64,000 nucleotides of DNA from Limnohabitans sp. Bal53 (lineage in GTDB: Bacteria > Pseudomonadota > Gammaproteobacteria > Burkholderiales > Burkholderiaceae_C). Within the stretch, counting starts at the first letter, position 1; every line of letters begins with the position of its first letter. Shown piece by piece: positions 45,542-54,599 of this stretch. The stretch is from positions 1-64,000 of the forward strand of contig NZ_NESH01000006.1 of assembly GCF_003063355.1 (NCBI RefSeq), in the 5' to 3' direction. Under the pieces are notes generated by a model that made no database searches, was not told where the DNA came from, and saw only the letters and a list, made by a program, of their open reading frames with translations. Both the position numbers and the translations under genes were made by a program.

Positions 45542-47053
45542 ATGGAACTTTTTGACAACCTGGCGCTTGGTTTTGGGGTGGCCTTCACCTTCCAGAACCT
45601 GATTTATGCGTTCATTGGCTGCCTCTTGGGCACGCTGATTGGTGTGTTGCCTGGCGTGGGCCCTGTGGCCACCATTGCCATGCTGCTGCCCGCCACTTAC
45701 TCACTGCCTCCTGTGGCGGCGCTGATCATGTTGGCCGGTATCTACTACGGCGCGCAATACGGTGGCTCCACCACGGCCATTTTGGTCAACCTGCCGGGCG
45801 AAGCCTCGTCGGTGGTGACCATGATTGACGGCTACCAAATGGCCCGCAAAGGCCGTGCTGGCCCCGCTTTGGCGGCGGCTGGTATCGGCTCTTTCTTTGC
45901 CGGTTGCGTGGGCACCTTGGTGTTGGCCGGTTTTGCGGTGCCGCTGACCGAAGTGGCTTTCAAGTTCGGCCCGGCCGAATACTTCTCGCTCATGGTGCTG
46001 GGCCTGATCGGTGCGGTGGTGCTGGCTTCGGGCTCGCTCATCAAGGCCGTGGGCATGATCATCTTGGGTCTGTTGTTGGGCCTCATTGGCACTGACGTGA
46101 ACTCCGGTGTGGCCCGCTACAGCTTTGACATCCCTGAGTTGACCGATGGTCTGGGCTTCATCGTGATTGCGATGGGTGTGTTCGGTTACGGCGAGATCAT
46201 CTCCAACCTGGCCAAGCCTGACGAAGAGCGCGAAGTGTTCGCCAAAAAGGTCGATGGCTTGATGCCCACCAAAGAAGACTTCAAGAACATGATACCGGCC
46301 ATTTTGCGCGGCACGGCCTTGGGTGCGGCCTTGGGCATTTTGCCTGGGGGTGGTGCCACTTTGTCGGCTTTTGCGGCTTACACCATCGAGAAGAAAACCA
46401 AACTCAAGCCCGGTGAAGTGCCATTCGGCCAAGGCAACATCCGTGGTGTGGCAGCGCCAGAGTCGGCCAACAATGCCGGCTCGCAAACCTCCTTCATTCC
46501 GTTGCTCACACTGGGCATTCCACCCAACGCCGTGATGGCCTTGATGGTGGGTGCCATGACCATCCACAACATCCAGCCTGGCCCCCAGGTGATGACCAGC
46601 AACCCCGAGCTGTTCTGGGGTCTGATCGCCTCGATGTGGATCGGCAACGCCATGCTGATCATCTTGAACCTGCCGCTGATTGGCATCTGGATCAAGTTCC
46701 TGACTGTGCCTTACCGTTGGTTGTTCCCGGCCATTGTGTTGTTCTGCGCCATTGGCGTGTACTCGACCAACAACAACACCTGGGACATCTGGATGGTGGG
46801 CTTGTTCGGCGTTGTGGGTTATGTGTTCATCAAATTGGGCATGGAGCCTGCCCCCTTGCTGCTGGGCTTGATTCTGGGCCCGATGATGGAAGAAAACTTG
46901 CGCCGCGCCATGCTGCTCTCGCGTGGTGACTGGAGCGTGTTCGTCACGCGCCCCCTGTCGGCCACCTTGCTGGCCATGGCGGTGCTGCTTTTGATCATCG
47001 TGGCCTTGCCATCCATCAAGTCCAAACGCGAAGAGGCCTTCGTCGAAGAGTGA
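45542..47053 (+). CDS. tctA: Tripartite tricarboxylate transporter, TctA subunit
   Basis: The 503-aa large membrane subunit of a TTT-family carrier. The family signature LLGTLIGVLPGVGPVATIAM and GILPGGGATLSAFAAYTIEK repeats are clear, and YYGAQYGGSTTAILVNLPGE is a TctA hallmark. GGAGAAAACATCC precedes the ATG. Substrate would be set by the missing binding protein; an orphan TctC elsewhere in the genome might serve it. A large hairpin follows directly. Confidence 0.95.
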   Translation: MELFDNLALGFGVAFTFQNLIYAFIGCLLGTLIGVLPGVGPVATIAMLLPATYSLPPVAALIMLAGIYYGAQYGGSTTAILVNLPGEASSVVTMIDGYQMARKGRAGPALAAAGIGSFFAGCVGTLVLAGFAVPLTEVAFKFGPAEYFSLMVLGLIGAVVLASGSLIKAVGMIILGLLLGLIGTDVNSGVARYSFDIPELTDGLGFIVIAMGVFGYGEIISNLAKPDEEREVFAKKVDGLMPTKEDFKNMIPAILRGTALGAALGILPGGGATLSAFAAYTIEKKTKLKPGEVPFGQGNIRGVAAPESANNAGSQTSFIPLLTLGIPPNAVMALMVGAMTIHNIQPGPQVMTSNPELFWGLIASMWIGNAMLIILNLPLIGIWIKFLTVPYRWLFPAIVLFCAIGVYSTNNNTWDIWMVGLFGVVGYVFIKLGMEPAPLLLGLILGPMMEENLRRAMLLSRGDWSVFVTRPLSATLLAMAVLLLIIVALPSIKSKREEAFVEE

Positions 47054-47065
47054 CGAGGCATTGAT

Positions 47066-47111
47066 GCCCCCAAAGACAACGGCCTCCTCGGAGGCCGTTG
47101 TCTTTGGGGGC
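47066..47111 (+). terminator. Perfect 21-bp hairpin after tctA
   Basis: 47066-47086 and 47091-47111 are exact complements (left arm begins GCCCCCAAAGACAACGG) with a CTCG loop, starting 13 bases after the tctA stop. There is no T run, so it may work as an intrinsic terminator of unusual type, an mRNA 3' stabiliser, or a repeat. It is the longest perfect hairpin I found in the window. Confidence 0.6.
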
Positions 47112-47220
47112 GCTTGCGCTTGTGCCTACCGTGGTCTTGTCACTTGGGTGCAGCAGCGGCGCATGCCCTCTGAGACAATCATTTTGATTTTGCGGCCGAG
47201 TTCGGCAGAGGAACATCACC

Positions 47221-47542
47221 ATGAAAAATCGACACCTCTTGCGTGGCCTGTGCGACGCCACCTTGGCTTTGGCCAGCCTGGGCTTGGTCCATGCGCAGAG
47301 CTACCCCAGCAAAGCTGGTGCGCCTGATCGTGCCGTTCCCGGCAGGTGGCGCGACCGATTTTTTCACCCGCATCAACACCGCGGCCAACCAAGTGCTCAA
47401 AGACCCTGAAGTGATGGAAAAACTGCTGCGCTTTGGCATTGAGCCAGTCGGCGGCACGCCTGCCCAATTCACCACCACGCTGGCCAGCGAATCGGCCAAG
47501 TGGAAAAAGATCATCACCGAGCGCAAGATCACCCTGGAATAA
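47221..47542 (+). pseudogene. tctC: Remnant of tctC (binding protein of the tctBA carrier)
   Basis: What is left of a TctC/Bug-type periplasmic binding protein. The signal peptide and first strand are intact (ATG 47221, ending VHAQSYPSK), then one extra A in an AAA run near 47310 shifts the frame to KLVRLIVPFPAGGATD. Directly after this the sequence jumps to the C-terminal part (FFTRINTAANQVLKDPEVME ... ERKITLE). A normal TctC is about 320 aa; roughly 200 or more central codons are gone. Its position after tctB-tctA confirms the identity. Confidence 0.82.
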
Positions 47543-47543
47543 C

Positions 47544-49166
47544 ATGAACTTCGATTACCAATTCCCCTACACCAGCACCCGATTGCCACTGTTTGCACGC
47601 AATGTGGTCTCCACCTCGCACCCCTTGGCTGCGCAAGCGGGCTTGCGCATGATGCTCAAAGGCGGCAACGCGGTCGACGCCGCCATTGCCGCCGCCGCCG
47701 TGATCACCCTGACCGAGCCGGTGAGCTGCGGTTTGGGGTCGGACGCATTCGCCATTTTGTGGGACGGCAAAGCGCTGCACGGTCTGAACTCGTCTGGCCC
47801 CGCGCCCGCCACCTGGACGCCCGAGTACTTCCACCGCAAATACGGCGCCGAGACCAAAACACCACCCAAGCGCGGCTTTGACTCGGTCACCGTGCCGGGT
47901 GCCGTGGCCGGCTGGGTCGCTTTGAGCGACCGTTTTGGCAAGCTGCCTTTTGCCGATTTGATGGAGCCCGCCATTGAGGTGGCTGAGCGCGGTTATTTGA
48001 TCCCCGTGGTGGTGCAGCAAAAGTGGGCCGCTGCCACTCCCGAGTTGCAGTCGCAGCCCGGCTTTGCGCAAAGCTTTTTGCCCTGGGGCCGTGCGCCGCA
48101 GGTGGGCGAGTTGTTCCAGTTCAAAAATGCGGCGCGGGGCCTGAGGGCCATCGCGGCCACCAAGGGCCAAGCGCTGTATGGCGGCGAGATCGCCGAAGCC
48201 ATTGAAAAGTTTGCCAAGGACAACGGCGGCAGCATCACCGCCAAAGACCTGGCCGACTTCAAGCCCGAGTGGGTCAAGCCCATGGCGCAAGACTACCGGG
48301 GCTACACCCTGCACGAGATCCCGCCCAACGGCCAAGGCATCGCCGCGCTGATCGCATTGGGCATCTTGTCCAACTTCGACATGGCCAGCCACAAGGTGGA
48401 CAGTGCCGACTCGCAGCACCTGCAGATCGAGGCGATGAAACTCGCCTTTGCCGACACGTACCGCTATGTGGCCGACCCGCGTTTCATGGAGCTGCCGCCC
48501 GAGCAAATGCTGGACCCGGCCTACCTGGCCAGCCGCGCCAAACTCATCGACATGAAAAAGGCGCAAGACTTCAAGGCGGGCAATCCGGTCAAGGGCGGCA
48601 CGATTTACCTCACGGCCGCCGACGAAAACGGCATGATGATCAGCTTCATCCAGAGCAACTACATGGGCTTTGGCTCGGGCGTGGTCGAACCCACTTACGG
48701 CATCAGCTTGCAAAACCGGGGTCATGGTTTCAGCACCGACCTGCAGGGCCAAAACCCCGCCAACTTGGTGTTGCCGGGCAAGCGCCCCTTCCAGACCATC
48801 ATCCCGGCCTTTGTCACCAAAGACGGCCAGCCCGTCATGAGCTACGGCGTGATGGGCGGCAACATGCAGCCCCAAGGCCACATGCAAACCCTGGTGCGCA
48901 TGCTGGACTACGGCCAAAACCCGCAAGCGGCGTGTGATGCACCGCGCTGGCGCTACAACTCGGGCCTGAACATCAACGTCGAAGCCACGATGAATGGCGC
49001 CACGGTGCAAGAGCTGATCGCTCGCGGCCACCAGCTCGACATCATCAGCGACTCTTACCAGGACTTTGGTGCTGGCCAGTTCATCTGGCGCATGGGTGAC
49101 CCGGCCGTACAGGGCTACCAAGTCGCCAGTGACCCGCGCCGCGACGGTCAAGCTGTGGGCTTTTGA
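47544..49166 (+). CDS. Gamma-glutamyltransferase family protein (YwrD type)
   Basis: A 540-aa Ntn-hydrolase of the gamma-glutamyltransferase family. The conserved early part ARNVVSTSHPLAAQAGLRMM and GGNAVDAAIAAAAVI match, and the small-subunit start GGTIYLTAADENGMMISF contains the predicted autocatalytic threonine; it is followed by SNYMGFGSGVVEPTYGISLQ. The TIYL form instead of TTHxS groups it with YwrD-like enzymes, which lack a signal peptide here and so are cytoplasmic. It starts two bases after the tctC remnant and leads a tight operon with an EamA transporter and an SDR. Confidence 0.9.
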   Translation: MNFDYQFPYTSTRLPLFARNVVSTSHPLAAQAGLRMMLKGGNAVDAAIAAAAVITLTEPVSCGLGSDAFAILWDGKALHGLNSSGPAPATWTPEYFHRKYGAETKTPPKRGFDSVTVPGAVAGWVALSDRFGKLPFADLMEPAIEVAERGYLIPVVVQQKWAAATPELQSQPGFAQSFLPWGRAPQVGELFQFKNAARGLRAIAATKGQALYGGEIAEAIEKFAKDNGGSITAKDLADFKPEWVKPMAQDYRGYTLHEIPPNGQGIAALIALGILSNFDMASHKVDSADSQHLQIEAMKLAFADTYRYVADPRFMELPPEQMLDPAYLASRAKLIDMKKAQDFKAGNPVKGGTIYLTAADENGMMISFIQSNYMGFGSGVVEPTYGISLQNRGHGFSTDLQGQNPANLVLPGKRPFQTIIPAFVTKDGQPVMSYGVMGGNMQPQGHMQTLVRMLDYGQNPQAACDAPRWRYNSGLNINVEATMNGATVQELIARGHQLDIISDSYQDFGAGQFIWRMGDPAVQGYQVASDPRRDGQAVGF

Positions 49167-50086
49167 TGGTGCCCAGCCCCACGCCGCACCTGACGGCGGG
49201 TCTGTTGCTGGCGGCTGCCGGCTCCATGGCTTTCAGTGGCAAGGCCATCATCGTCAAGCTGGCCTACCGGCACGGCGTGGATGCGGTCACCCTGGTCATG
49301 TGGCGCATGCTGCTGGCCCTGCCTTTGTTTGTGCTCATGGCTTGGTGGGCCGGGCGGGGTAAAGCGCCCCTGACCCGGCGTGACTGGTTGGGCGTGCTGG
49401 GTCTCGGTTTTTGTGGCTACTACCTGTCGAGCTTTCTGGATTTTTGGGGCCTGGAGTTCATCAGCGCTTCTTTGGAGCGCCTGATCCTCTACCTCAACCC
49501 CACGCTGGTGCTGTTGCTGGGCTGGTTTTTGTTCAAAAAACGCATCACCCAGCGCCAGGGCGTGGCCATGGCCATCAGTTACTCAGGCGTGTTGCTGGTG
49601 TTTGGGCACGAGCTGGGGCTGGCCGGGCCGCACGCGGCTTGGGGCGCTTTGCTGGTGTTTTTGAGCGCGACCACTTATGCCATTTATTTGACCTACAGCG
49701 GTCAGCTCGTGCAGCGCTTAGGCTCTTTGCGTCTGGCAGGTCTGGCCACCTCGGTCGCTTGCGGTTTTTGTCTGCTGCAGTTTGTGCTGCTCAGGCCCTT
49801 GGCCACGGCGGTGGTGCCCGAGCCCGTGATGTGGCTGTCGCTGCTGAACGCCACTGCCTGCACCGTGCTGCCCGTCCTTTTGGTCATGATGGCTATTGAG
49901 CGCATTGGGCCAAGCCTGACTGCGCAAACGGGCATGATCGGCCCCATGTTCACCCTGCTCATGGGCGTGTGGATTTTGGACGAGCCGTTCAACATGTGGA
50001 TCATCGCCGGGACCGTGCTGGTCTTGAGCGGTGTGTTTTGGGTCACGCGGCCGGTGAGCCGCACAACATCAACTTCAGGAGATTGA
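49166..50086 (+). CDS. EamA (DMT) family transporter
   Basis: A 306-aa ten-helix membrane protein with two EamA repeats. The first contains GSMAFSGKAIIVKLAYRHGV and the second SATTYAIYLTYSGQLVQRLG. Substrate unknown; being between a GGT-like hydrolase and an SDR, it may move an amino-acid-like compound. Its ATG overlaps the stop of the preceding gene (TGATG), so translation is coupled. Confidence 0.88.
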   Translation: MVPSPTPHLTAGLLLAAAGSMAFSGKAIIVKLAYRHGVDAVTLVMWRMLLALPLFVLMAWWAGRGKAPLTRRDWLGVLGLGFCGYYLSSFLDFWGLEFISASLERLILYLNPTLVLLLGWFLFKKRITQRQGVAMAISYSGVLLVFGHELGLAGPHAAWGALLVFLSATTYAIYLTYSGQLVQRLGSLRLAGLATSVACGFCLLQFVLLRPLATAVVPEPVMWLSLLNATACTVLPVLLVMMAIERIGPSLTAQTGMIGPMFTLLMGVWILDEPFNMWIIAGTVLVLSGVFWVTRPVSRTTSTSGD

Positions 50087-50087
50087 C

Positions 50088-50888
50088 ATGGACTTGGGCA
50101 TTGCAGGCAAGTGGGCTTTGGTGGGTGGCGCAAGCAAAGGCTTGGGCTGGGGTTGTGCACGGGCCTTGGCCCTGGAAGGCGTGAACGTCGTCATGGTGGC
50201 CCGCGGCGCCGAGGTGCTGAACAAAGCCGTGGAAGACTTGCGTGCCGAGACAGGCGGCAAGGTGCAGTTGATCGCTGTCGCGGAGGACATCACCACCGAA
50301 GCCGGACGCGAAGCCATCTGGAACGTGGCAGGCGGCCCCGGCAAAGACTACGACATCGTGGTCACCAACGCAGGCGGCCCGCCGCCCGGCGACTTCCGCG
50401 ACTGGGACCGCGAGGCCTGGCTCAAGGCCATCGACGGCAACATGCTCACCCCCATCGAACTCATCAAAGCCACCGTGGACCGCATGGCCGCACGCGGCTT
50501 TGGCCGCATCGTCAACATCACCTCCAGCGCCGTGAAGGCGCCCATCGATGTGCTCGGCCTGTCCAACGGCGCACGCAGCGGCCTCACGGGCTTTGTGGCG
50601 GGGGCTTCGCGCAGCGCCATCGCGGCCAAAGGCGTGACCATCAACAACCTGCTGCCCGGCAAATTTGACACCGACCGCATCCGCGCCACGCTGCCCGCCA
50701 TGGCGCAAAAGCAAGGCAAAACAGTGGAAGAGCTGCGCGTGATCCAGCAAGCCCAAATCCCGGCCGGGCGCTACGGCAACCCCCAAGAGTTCGGCGCGAT
50801 CTGCGCCTTCTTGTGCAGCCAGCATGCGGCTTACATGACGGGCCAAAACGTGTTGGCCGATGGTGGGTCTTACGCAGGGACGTTTTGA
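50088..50888 (+). CDS. SDR family protein without the catalytic Tyr-Lys pair
   Basis: A 266-aa protein of the SDR fold. The cofactor loop GGASKGLGWGCARAL and NAGGPPPGDF are clear. At the place of the YxxxK catalytic motif it reads VLGLSNGARSGLTGFV, so neither the tyrosine nor the lysine is present; this Leu-Ser-Asn variant is shared by an uncharacterised FabG-like subgroup. It may bind rather than reduce its ligand, or use another acid. It follows the EamA gene by one base with a CAGGAG site. Confidence 0.85.
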   Translation: MDLGIAGKWALVGGASKGLGWGCARALALEGVNVVMVARGAEVLNKAVEDLRAETGGKVQLIAVAEDITTEAGREAIWNVAGGPGKDYDIVVTNAGGPPPGDFRDWDREAWLKAIDGNMLTPIELIKATVDRMAARGFGRIVNITSSAVKAPIDVLGLSNGARSGLTGFVAGASRSAIAAKGVTINNLLPGKFDTDRIRATLPAMAQKQGKTVEELRVIQQAQIPAGRYGNPQEFGAICAFLCSQHAAYMTGQNVLADGGSYAGTF

Positions 50889-51002
50889 TAACGTTCAGTA
50901 GGCTGCAATGAAAAGCAGCCTTCGAAACGCTCATTCCAAGAGTTGTCGCCAAATTAGGCCGCATCGCCTGATTGATCTCGCAAGTGCCAGGGGATACAGA
51001 CT

Positions 51003-51572
51003 TCAGGCATCACCAGGCCCTCCGCAGGCGCCTTGGCGACGAAACTGGATCACCTGGGACCCTTTGAATTCTGATCGGCAGTATTCTTGATAACCGGCCT
51101 TTTGAGCAACTCGAATGGATGCGGCGTTCCCTGGGTCAATGATGCACGCCGTCGTTTTGGCTCCGAACTTTTCATCCATCCATGCAAGCGCAGCGTTCAC
51201 AGCTTCAGTGGCCATGCCGCGCCCATGCGCTTCGGTTGAGAACACCCAACCACCTTCCGGCAGACCCTCCAGGGGAGGGCTTATGTTTCGCTCCCAGTTC
51301 GCAAAGCCAACGTCACCGATGAGCTGTGCACCGTCCTTCCTTTGCACGGCCCAGTAGCCAAAGCCAAGCAACTCCCAGTGCCCGGCATAACGAAGAAGCC
51401 GCGCCCAGCAATCCTCCCGCGTTGAAGGCTGCCCGCTAATGAAACGAGCGACTACGGGATCACCCCACATGGCTGCCAATGCAGGAAAGTCACCCAGACG
51501 ATGCGCACGCAAAATCAGCCGTTCGGTTTCAATCGTGGGTGCGCCCATGTTCTTCGACTCCAGTTGCTCCAT
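51003..51572 (-). CDS. GNAT family acetyltransferase (RimJ/RimL type)
   Basis: A 189-aa acetyltransferase of the RimJ/RimL-like group, shown by TIETERLILRAHRLGDFPAL at the start, GWVFSTEAHGRGMATEAVNA (acetyl-CoA loop) and IDPGNAASIRVAQKAGYQE near the end. The substrate is unknown. The start could be the ATG at 51572 or at 51548 (MGAPTIETE); the latter is closer to the conserved start. It is an isolated gene. Confidence 0.88.
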   Translation of the reverse strand: MEQLESKNMGAPTIETERLILRAHRLGDFPALAAMWGDPVVARFISGQPSTREDCWARLLRYAGHWELLGFGYWAVQRKDGAQLIGDVGFANWERNISPPLEGLPEGGWVFSTEAHGRGMATEAVNAALAWMDEKFGAKTTACIIDPGNAASIRVAQKAGYQEYCRSEFKGSQVIQFRRQGACGGPGDA

Positions 51573-51650
51573 TGCAGTGACTCAATCTACCACCGGTCGG
51601 TTGGCCCGAGCGTGACATCTAACCCCTTGCCCTGCTTAGCGCCTCGCGTC

Positions 51651-52550
51651 TTATTTTCTGGATGACACCCAAATCCCGCCAATGATCAGCGCGAATGCCA
51701 GCCCATGGAACAGTTGGGGCAACTCGCCCAAAAAGGCGGCTGAGAAGATCGCTGCAAACAGCGGCGTGAGATTGGCAAAAAAACCGGCCACGGCAGGCCC
51801 TGCTTGCTGGATGCCCAGGCCCCAGCAGCGGTAGGCCAACACGGCCGGGCCCACCGCCACAAAGGCCAGCGCACTGACGAGCGGCCAGCCCCAAGTGATC
51901 TGCGCATCGGTCAGGCCCCATTCCATGCCTGCAAACAGGCCTGACCAAGCCAGACCAAACACCACTTGCGCCAGCAAAAAGGCGGCCCAGTCATTGCGGA
52001 TGGCCTCGGGCTCGTCTTTGCGACTGAGCAGCCAGCTGTACCAGGACCAGCAGGCCGTGGCCAGCAAAATGAAAAAGTCACCGATCACCAAGCGCACCGC
52101 CATGAGTTGCGCCCAGTCGCCCCGCGACAAGACCACCAGCACGCCCAGAATGGACAGCACGGCTCCATAAATTTGTGCACGGCGCACCGGTGCTTTGAAA
52201 AAAAGTGCCCCGATGGCCAGCATCCACACCGGGCCACTGGCGGCCACCAAGGTCACGTTCAGCGGTGTGGAAGTTTGCAGGGCCAGGTATTGCAACGCGT
52301 TGTAGCAGCCCACGCCCAGCAAGCTGAGCAGCGCAAAACGACGCCAGTGCTGCCACAGGCCACTGTTGCGCTTCAAGACCCAGGCCGCCAAAGGCAGCAA
52401 GAGACACAAGGCCACAGCCCAGCGTAAAAAGTTGAGCGTGATGGGCGGCACCAAATCGCTGACCAAGCGACCCACCACCGCATTACCAGCCCACATCAGG
52501 GGCGGAATGGTCAAGAGCAAGGCGGTTGAGGGCGAGAGTTTTTGAGTCAT
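51651..52550 (-). CDS. EamA (DMT) family transporter
   Basis: A 299-aa ten-helix membrane protein with two EamA repeats (PPLMWAGNAVVGRLVSDLVP first; RCWGLGIQQAGPAVAGFFAN second). It is divergent from the quinone reductase gene with a 131-base gap. A GATACA box lies seven bases before the ATG. Substrate unknown. Confidence 0.88.
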   Translation of the reverse strand: MTQKLSPSTALLLTIPPLMWAGNAVVGRLVSDLVPPITLNFLRWAVALCLLLPLAAWVLKRNSGLWQHWRRFALLSLLGVGCYNALQYLALQTSTPLNVTLVAASGPVWMLAIGALFFKAPVRRAQIYGAVLSILGVLVVLSRGDWAQLMAVRLVIGDFFILLATACWSWYSWLLSRKDEPEAIRNDWAAFLLAQVVFGLAWSGLFAGMEWGLTDAQITWGWPLVSALAFVAVGPAVLAYRCWGLGIQQAGPAVAGFFANLTPLFAAIFSAAFLGELPQLFHGLAFALIIGGIWVSSRK

Positions 52551-52595
52551 GCGGCACTGTATCGGTATTCGGGTTTTCCCGCTGTCGCCAAACTG

Positions 52596-52618
52596 TCCCC
52601 CAACTGCCCCTGTTGGGG
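52596..52618. repeat. 8-bp perfect inverted repeat in a divergent promoter region
   Basis: CCCCCAAC (52596-52603) and GTTGGGGG (52611-52618) around a seven-base loop, halfway between the divergent EamA and quinone reductase genes. It could be an operator or a hairpin; there is no T run. Confidence 0.4.
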
Positions 52619-52681
52619 GCTGGGGCTCGCGTTTCGTGGCAAAGTGTTTGGTTTAAAACCACATTCCAACAGGAGAACACC

Positions 52682-53665
52682 ATGAGCCTTGCAGTCCAAA
52701 TCGACCAGAACGGCGGTCCCGAAGTCATGAAACTGGTCGATGTCACCGTCGGCGAGCCTGGCCCCGGCGAGATCCGCATCCGCCACAAAGCCATCGGTCT
52801 GAACTTCATCGACGTTTACCAGCGCGGTGGTTTGTACCCGCTGCCCATGCCCCTCAAATTGGGCATGGAGGGTTCAGGCGTGATCGAAGCCGTGGGCGAG
52901 GGCGTGACCCATTTGCAAGTAGGCGACCGCGCAGCGTATGCCAGCCAGCCACCCGGCAGCTATTGCGAAGTGCGTGTGATGCCCGCCAAGTGCGTGTGCA
53001 AGTTGCCCGACGCGATCTCGTTCGAGACGGGTGCGGCCATGATGCTCAAGGGCCTGACAGCGCAGTATTTGCTCAAGCGCACGCTGCCCCAGGGTGGCCT
53101 CAAAGCCGGTGACTTTGTTTTGTTCCATGCCGCAGCCGGGGGCGTGGGCCTGATCGCTTGCCAATGGGCCAAGGCGCTGGGCTTGCGCCTGATCGGCACG
53201 GCCGGCAGCGACGCCAAGTGCGCACTGGCTTTGGCCAATGGCGCGGAGTTCTGCATCAACTATTCGACAGAAGACTTCCAGGCCAAGGTCAAAGAGATCA
53301 CGGGCGGCGCAGGTGTCAAAGTGGTGTACGACTCGGTGGGCAAGGACACCTGGGACAAGTCACTGGACTGCTTGGCTCCGTTTGGTTTGATGGCCAGCTT
53401 CGGCAATGCCTCAGGCCCCGTGGCCCCGTTTGCGCCCGGCATTTTGGGCCCCAAGGGCTCCATTTACGTGACGCGCCAGACTTTGTTCAGCCACATCACC
53501 ACCCGCGAAAACACCCAGGCCATGGCCGATGATTTGTTCGAAGCCGTGACCAGCGGCAAAGTCAAGATCCACATCGAGCAGACCTTCCCCTTGGCGCAAA
53601 TTCAGGACGCCCACATCGCCCTGGAAGCCCGCAAAACCACGGGCTGCACGATCATCACGCTGTAA
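52682..53665 (+). CDS. qorA: NADPH:quinone oxidoreductase
   Basis: A 327-aa zinc-free medium-chain dehydrogenase of the quinone oxidoreductase type. It has GLNFIDVYQRGGLYP, GAAMMLKGLTAQYLLKRTLP and the NADPH loop LFHAAAGGVGLIACQWAKAL; there are no zinc-binding cysteines. It reduces quinones or related enones. ATG 52682 follows CAGGAG; a longer in-frame ORF starts at 52526 but has no family similarity in its first 52 residues. Confidence 0.92.
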   Translation: MSLAVQIDQNGGPEVMKLVDVTVGEPGPGEIRIRHKAIGLNFIDVYQRGGLYPLPMPLKLGMEGSGVIEAVGEGVTHLQVGDRAAYASQPPGSYCEVRVMPAKCVCKLPDAISFETGAAMMLKGLTAQYLLKRTLPQGGLKAGDFVLFHAAAGGVGLIACQWAKALGLRLIGTAGSDAKCALALANGAEFCINYSTEDFQAKVKEITGGAGVKVVYDSVGKDTWDKSLDCLAPFGLMASFGNASGPVAPFAPGILGPKGSIYVTRQTLFSHITTRENTQAMADDLFEAVTSGKVKIHIEQTFPLAQIQDAHIALEARKTTGCTIITL

Positions 53666-53671
53666 GGGCTA

Positions 53672-53695
53672 CGCGAGCCCCCATCGGGGCTCGCG
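53672..53695. terminator. Bidirectional terminator hairpin
   Basis: CGCGAGCCCC (53672-53681) and GGGGCTCGCG (53686-53695) form a perfect 10-bp stem with a four-base loop, between the convergent quinone reductase and phnE genes. No long T run follows on either strand. Confidence 0.55.
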
Positions 53696-53765
53696 CCAAA
53701 CGCCATGGGCCGATCTGAGGTCATGGCCCTGAAACTGTGGAGATGCCGTCCACCGGCTGAGGCTT

Positions 53766-54599
53766 TTAGCGCGTTAACCAGCGCCGCGCTGCAAAGCTCA
53801 GCGCATCCACACAAGCCACCATGAGCAGCATGGCCGCCAAAATGGTGGCCGTCTTGTTCATGTGGAACAGGCCCATGTGGAAAGACAACATCTGCCCCAA
53901 ACCACCCGCCCCCACCACGCCCAACACGGCGGCAGCACGGATGTTGTTCTCCCAGCGGTACAGGGCGTAGCTCATGAGTTGCGGCAGCACCTGCGGCAAG
54001 GTCGCGTAAAAGAACACACGCAGCGGCCCCACGCCTTGCGTGCGCAGCGCATCGCCCGGCCCGGTGGGGATGTTCTCCATCGCTTCGGCAAACAGGCGCC
54101 CCAGCACACCACTGGTGTGCAGCGCCAGCGCCAAAGTGCCGGCCATGGGCCCGAGGCCCGCCGAAATCAAGAGCAAAGCGGCCCACACCAATTCGGGGAT
54201 GGCGCGCAGGGCATTGAGCAACCATCGTGTGGGGCTGCGCAGCCAAGCCGCGTCTTGAGCGGACATGCGGCTGGCAGGCACGGCCAAGGCCAAGCCCAGT
54301 ACCGCTGCAATGACGGTGCCCAAGGCCGACATGGCCAAAGTTTCCCAGGCGGCCCAAACCACCTTGTTGACAAACACAGGCGACAAATCAGGCGGGAAAA
54401 ACTCCGCCACAAAACGGCCCATGCTGCGTGCCGCTTCCATGGACGCAAATGACGCCCAATCCAGGTCGAGCGAAACAAAGCTGGCCACCACCAAAACCAG
54501 CAAAGCCAAAGTGAACCAACACGCTTTGCAGCGGGCATCAAAAATCGGCGGCGGCAATTTGTAGGGCGGGTTGGCCGCTTCACGCGGAAAAGACTTCAT
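53766..54599 (-). CDS. phnE: Phosphonate-type ABC transporter permease (second PhnE)
   Basis: A 277-aa membrane permease of the PhnE family. It has six helices and the EAA-type loop LNALRAIPELVWAALLLISA, then RWENNIRAAAVLGVVGAGGL, both characteristic. Its ATG overlaps the stop of the first PhnE gene (ATGA). The two PhnE proteins share the ALRAIPEL / LRSIPELIWA block and probably form a heterodimer. It ends near a terminator-like hairpin. Confidence 0.92.
   Translation of the reverse strand: MKSFPREAANPPYKLPPPIFDARCKACWFTLALLVLVVASFVSLDLDWASFASMEAARSMGRFVAEFFPPDLSPVFVNKVVWAAWETLAMSALGTVIAAVLGLALAVPASRMSAQDAAWLRSPTRWLLNALRAIPELVWAALLLISAGLGPMAGTLALALHTSGVLGRLFAEAMENIPTGPGDALRTQGVGPLRVFFYATLPQVLPQLMSYALYRWENNIRAAAVLGVVGAGGLGQMLSFHMGLFHMNKTATILAAMLLMVACVDALSFAARRWLTR

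Noticed and set aside
47529-49151. A 540-codon minus-strand frame across the GGT gene
   Set aside because: Exact antisense shadow; the plus-strand gene has catalytic motifs and a good context.
52682-53665. Zinc-dependent alcohol dehydrogenase as the function of the MDR protein
   Set aside because: It lacks the zinc-binding Cys/His pattern and fits the zinc-free quinone reductase group.
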